Shown: in pieces, positions 62,413-64,000 of the stretch
Layout: each line of letters starts with the position of its first letter
How positions within the stretch are numbered: position 1 is the stretch's first letter
Assembly (NCBI GenBank): GCA_006538405.1
Contig: BJKQ01000004.1
Coordinates: forward strand, 3,122,966-3,186,965
Reading direction: 5' to 3'
Length of the DNA: 64,000 nucleotides
Source: Hansfordia pulvinata
Taxonomy: Eukaryota > Ascomycota > Sordariomycetes > Xylariales
Made by a program: the position numbers and the translations under genes
The notes under the pieces: generated by a model
Seen by the model: the letters and a program-made list of their open reading frames with translations, nothing else
Databases searched by the model: none
What the model was told of the DNA's origin: nothing

Positions 62413-63810
62413 CTTTTAAATATATATATAAAAGAAAAATATTATTAAGTAAACTTTAAAGATAGAAGAAAAATGTTTATTACTCGTTAAGTGAAGTTAC
62501 AGCCTAATTTAAAATAGTTTTTATCTTAAAATAAAGTACATTGAAACCGGAAATTAGACTATTAATAATCCAGATTTAAGCAAGTTATTTTAAATTAAAC
62601 CAGTAACGTATATAAGTTGAAACTTATGTAAGGTACCTTATATAAGTTAATATAAGTTAAACTACTATCAGTCTTAATTTAAATGTAAATCTTATAAATT
62701 TTATAAAGTATATTATATTCTTTAAAACTATAAATAAGCTAAATCCGATAAAATCAAGTTTAATAATAACTTTTTATTAACAATAATAAAATAATAATAC
62801 TTAATTCTTTTATCAAAATAAGTAAGACTTAATAACACTTATTAATAATACGTGTTAAGTATAAGAACAGTAAATTTATAATATAATAATAAAAAATATA
62901 TAATATTATATATAATAAGTTCTTAAATTTAATCTCACATGATTTATATAATCATATTAAAAGCTATATTAAATCTTTTATATTAAAAACCAATCAGTAT
63001 ATTTTATTAAAGACTATTAATAGTTCAAATTAAAGTATTAATTTCAGTAAATTTTACTACGTCACCTATACTTAAACCTTCGGCCTTTTTTTGTGTGTAT
63101 AATAAATTTTAAAGAATAAATAAATAATATCTTTAATAAGTTTAATTTAATAATTAAAACTTATAAGGTAAGTAAGCGACGCAGTTCTTCTTTATTTAAA
63201 CGTTTAAGTAATAGTTATATTAAGTATTTTATAAAAAGTTAAGTAATTAAATAATTTAAGTAAAACGATTAATAAAGAAAAACAAGATTAAGTGAAGTAA
63301 AAGAATATTCATTAAAGATATAAAGCAGCGAATTGACTTGTTTTATTAAGATATGTATTATTAAGATTAAAGTTAAATTCATAAAGTATAAGTTTTAAGT
63401 TAACTTATAAGTTACTTACGTAAGTTACTTTAAGTTTTTAATTTTATTAATTCGCGTAAGTGAACTTATATAAGTTTTTAATTACTTAAACATAGCTTAA
63501 TAACTCACGTGAGCTACTCTGAGCTACTTAAAAGTAAGATTAATAATAAGTTAACTCGAATCCGATTCATATAAATCCGGATTCACGTGAGTTACTCATC
63601 TTATTAATTTAAATTTATATAAATCTAAGTTACGTGAATTTAATTCACGTGAATCCGGACTTATATGAATCCGGACTTATATAAGTTCCTTACTTTACTG
63701 ATTTAAAGTAACTTATATAAATTTAAGTTACTTATAAATTAACTTAAAAATTTCAATTAAATTAAAAACATTAAACATTAAAGTATTATAATCTTTTTAT
63801 ATATGATAAG

Positions 63811-64000
63811 CAGGGTTAATAATAAGTTAACTTAAATCCGATTCACATGAATCCGGATTCACGTAAGTTACTCACCCTTTAATTCGGATTCATATTTAAT
63901 TACTTATTTTACTGGTTTTACTGATTTAAAGTAATTAATATGAATCTGAGTTATTTATAAGTTAACTCACGGATTCATATATTTTAAAATAATGAATAAT
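63811..64000 (-). mobile_element. inverted-repeat element cut by the window end
   Basis: It begins CAGGGTTAATAATAAGTT and carries the arm palindromes (CCGGATTCACG). The other end lies beyond the window. Confidence 0.45.

Larger units (their letters stand above)
49295..64000. repeat. AT-rich, gene-free block with RIP-like composition (continues past the window)
   Basis: Composition drops abruptly at about 49290 to well under 25% GC by eye and stays there to the last base. No open frame longer than about 72 codons exists, and none has a family motif. TA dinucleotides are extremely frequent. The block carries a dispersed family of inverted-repeat elements (listed separately), further partial copies at about 51894-51984, 52630-52797, 53561-53714, 56541-57070, 63380-63530 and 63535-63760, and many isolated TCACGTGA-type palindromes. 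It may be a RIP-inactivated transposon island, part of a regional centromere or subtelomeric DNA; the sequence alone does not decide. Confidence 0.85.

Noticed and set aside
54172..63825. AGGGTTA in the element ends resembling the telomere repeat TTAGGG
   Set aside because: Only a seven-base match, never in tandem; it is part of the element terminus CAGGGTTAATAAT.

Overview
The window comes from a filamentous ascomycete (Pezizomycotina, probably a Sordariomycete; I do not name a species). The evidence is short GT-AG introns with CTAAC-like branch sites, a Zn2Cys6 regulator, a copper-fist regulator, a fungal phytochrome hybrid kinase, an HP1-type chromodomain protein, and a sharp switch from GC-rich gene DNA to very AT-rich DNA, as expected in genomes with repeat-induced point mutation (RIP).

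Layout: 171-2610 (-) MFS anion:cation symporter; 2611-14472 long gene-poor stretch; 14473-16166 (+) copper-fist transcription factor; 19560-21002 (-) FMN lactate 2-monooxygenase-like enzyme; 22157-25508 (-) polyglutamine Zn2Cys6 factor with an Rgt1-like DNA-binding linker; 27018-27652 (-) small SET-domain protein; 32307-36955 (+) phytochrome histidine kinase; 38026-38184 (-) 52-residue membrane protein; 39755-41108 (-) HP1; 43445-45595 (+) unrecognised coiled-coil/polyQ protein; 46171-47601 (-) secreted subtilisin; about 48632-49294 (-) a gene remnant with several in-frame stops; about 49295 to the end, an AT-rich block with no gene. The exon structures were built by eye from splice sites and reading-frame continuity.

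Four of the nine larger genes (MFS, SET, phytochrome, the 43445 gene) are intact except that each lacks exactly one base. Three of the four gaps lie at or beside a short homopolymer. Uncorrected assembly errors explain this better than four separate gene deaths.

Two kinds of unexplained structure stand out. In the GC-rich part, the octamer TACTCGTA/TACGAGTA occurs 23 times by my reading, always outside coding exons, against about 1.5 expected by chance. In the AT-rich block there is a family of inverted-repeat elements (ends CAGGGTTAATAAT, about 200-600 bp, one 978 bp) packed with TCACGTGA-centred palindromes. The same palindromes also occur in forms that differ only by C-to-T/G-to-A changes, so RIP-like decay can be followed copy by copy. 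The genes do not form an obvious operon or biosynthetic cluster; most are regulatory, sensory or chromatin genes with long upstream regions.
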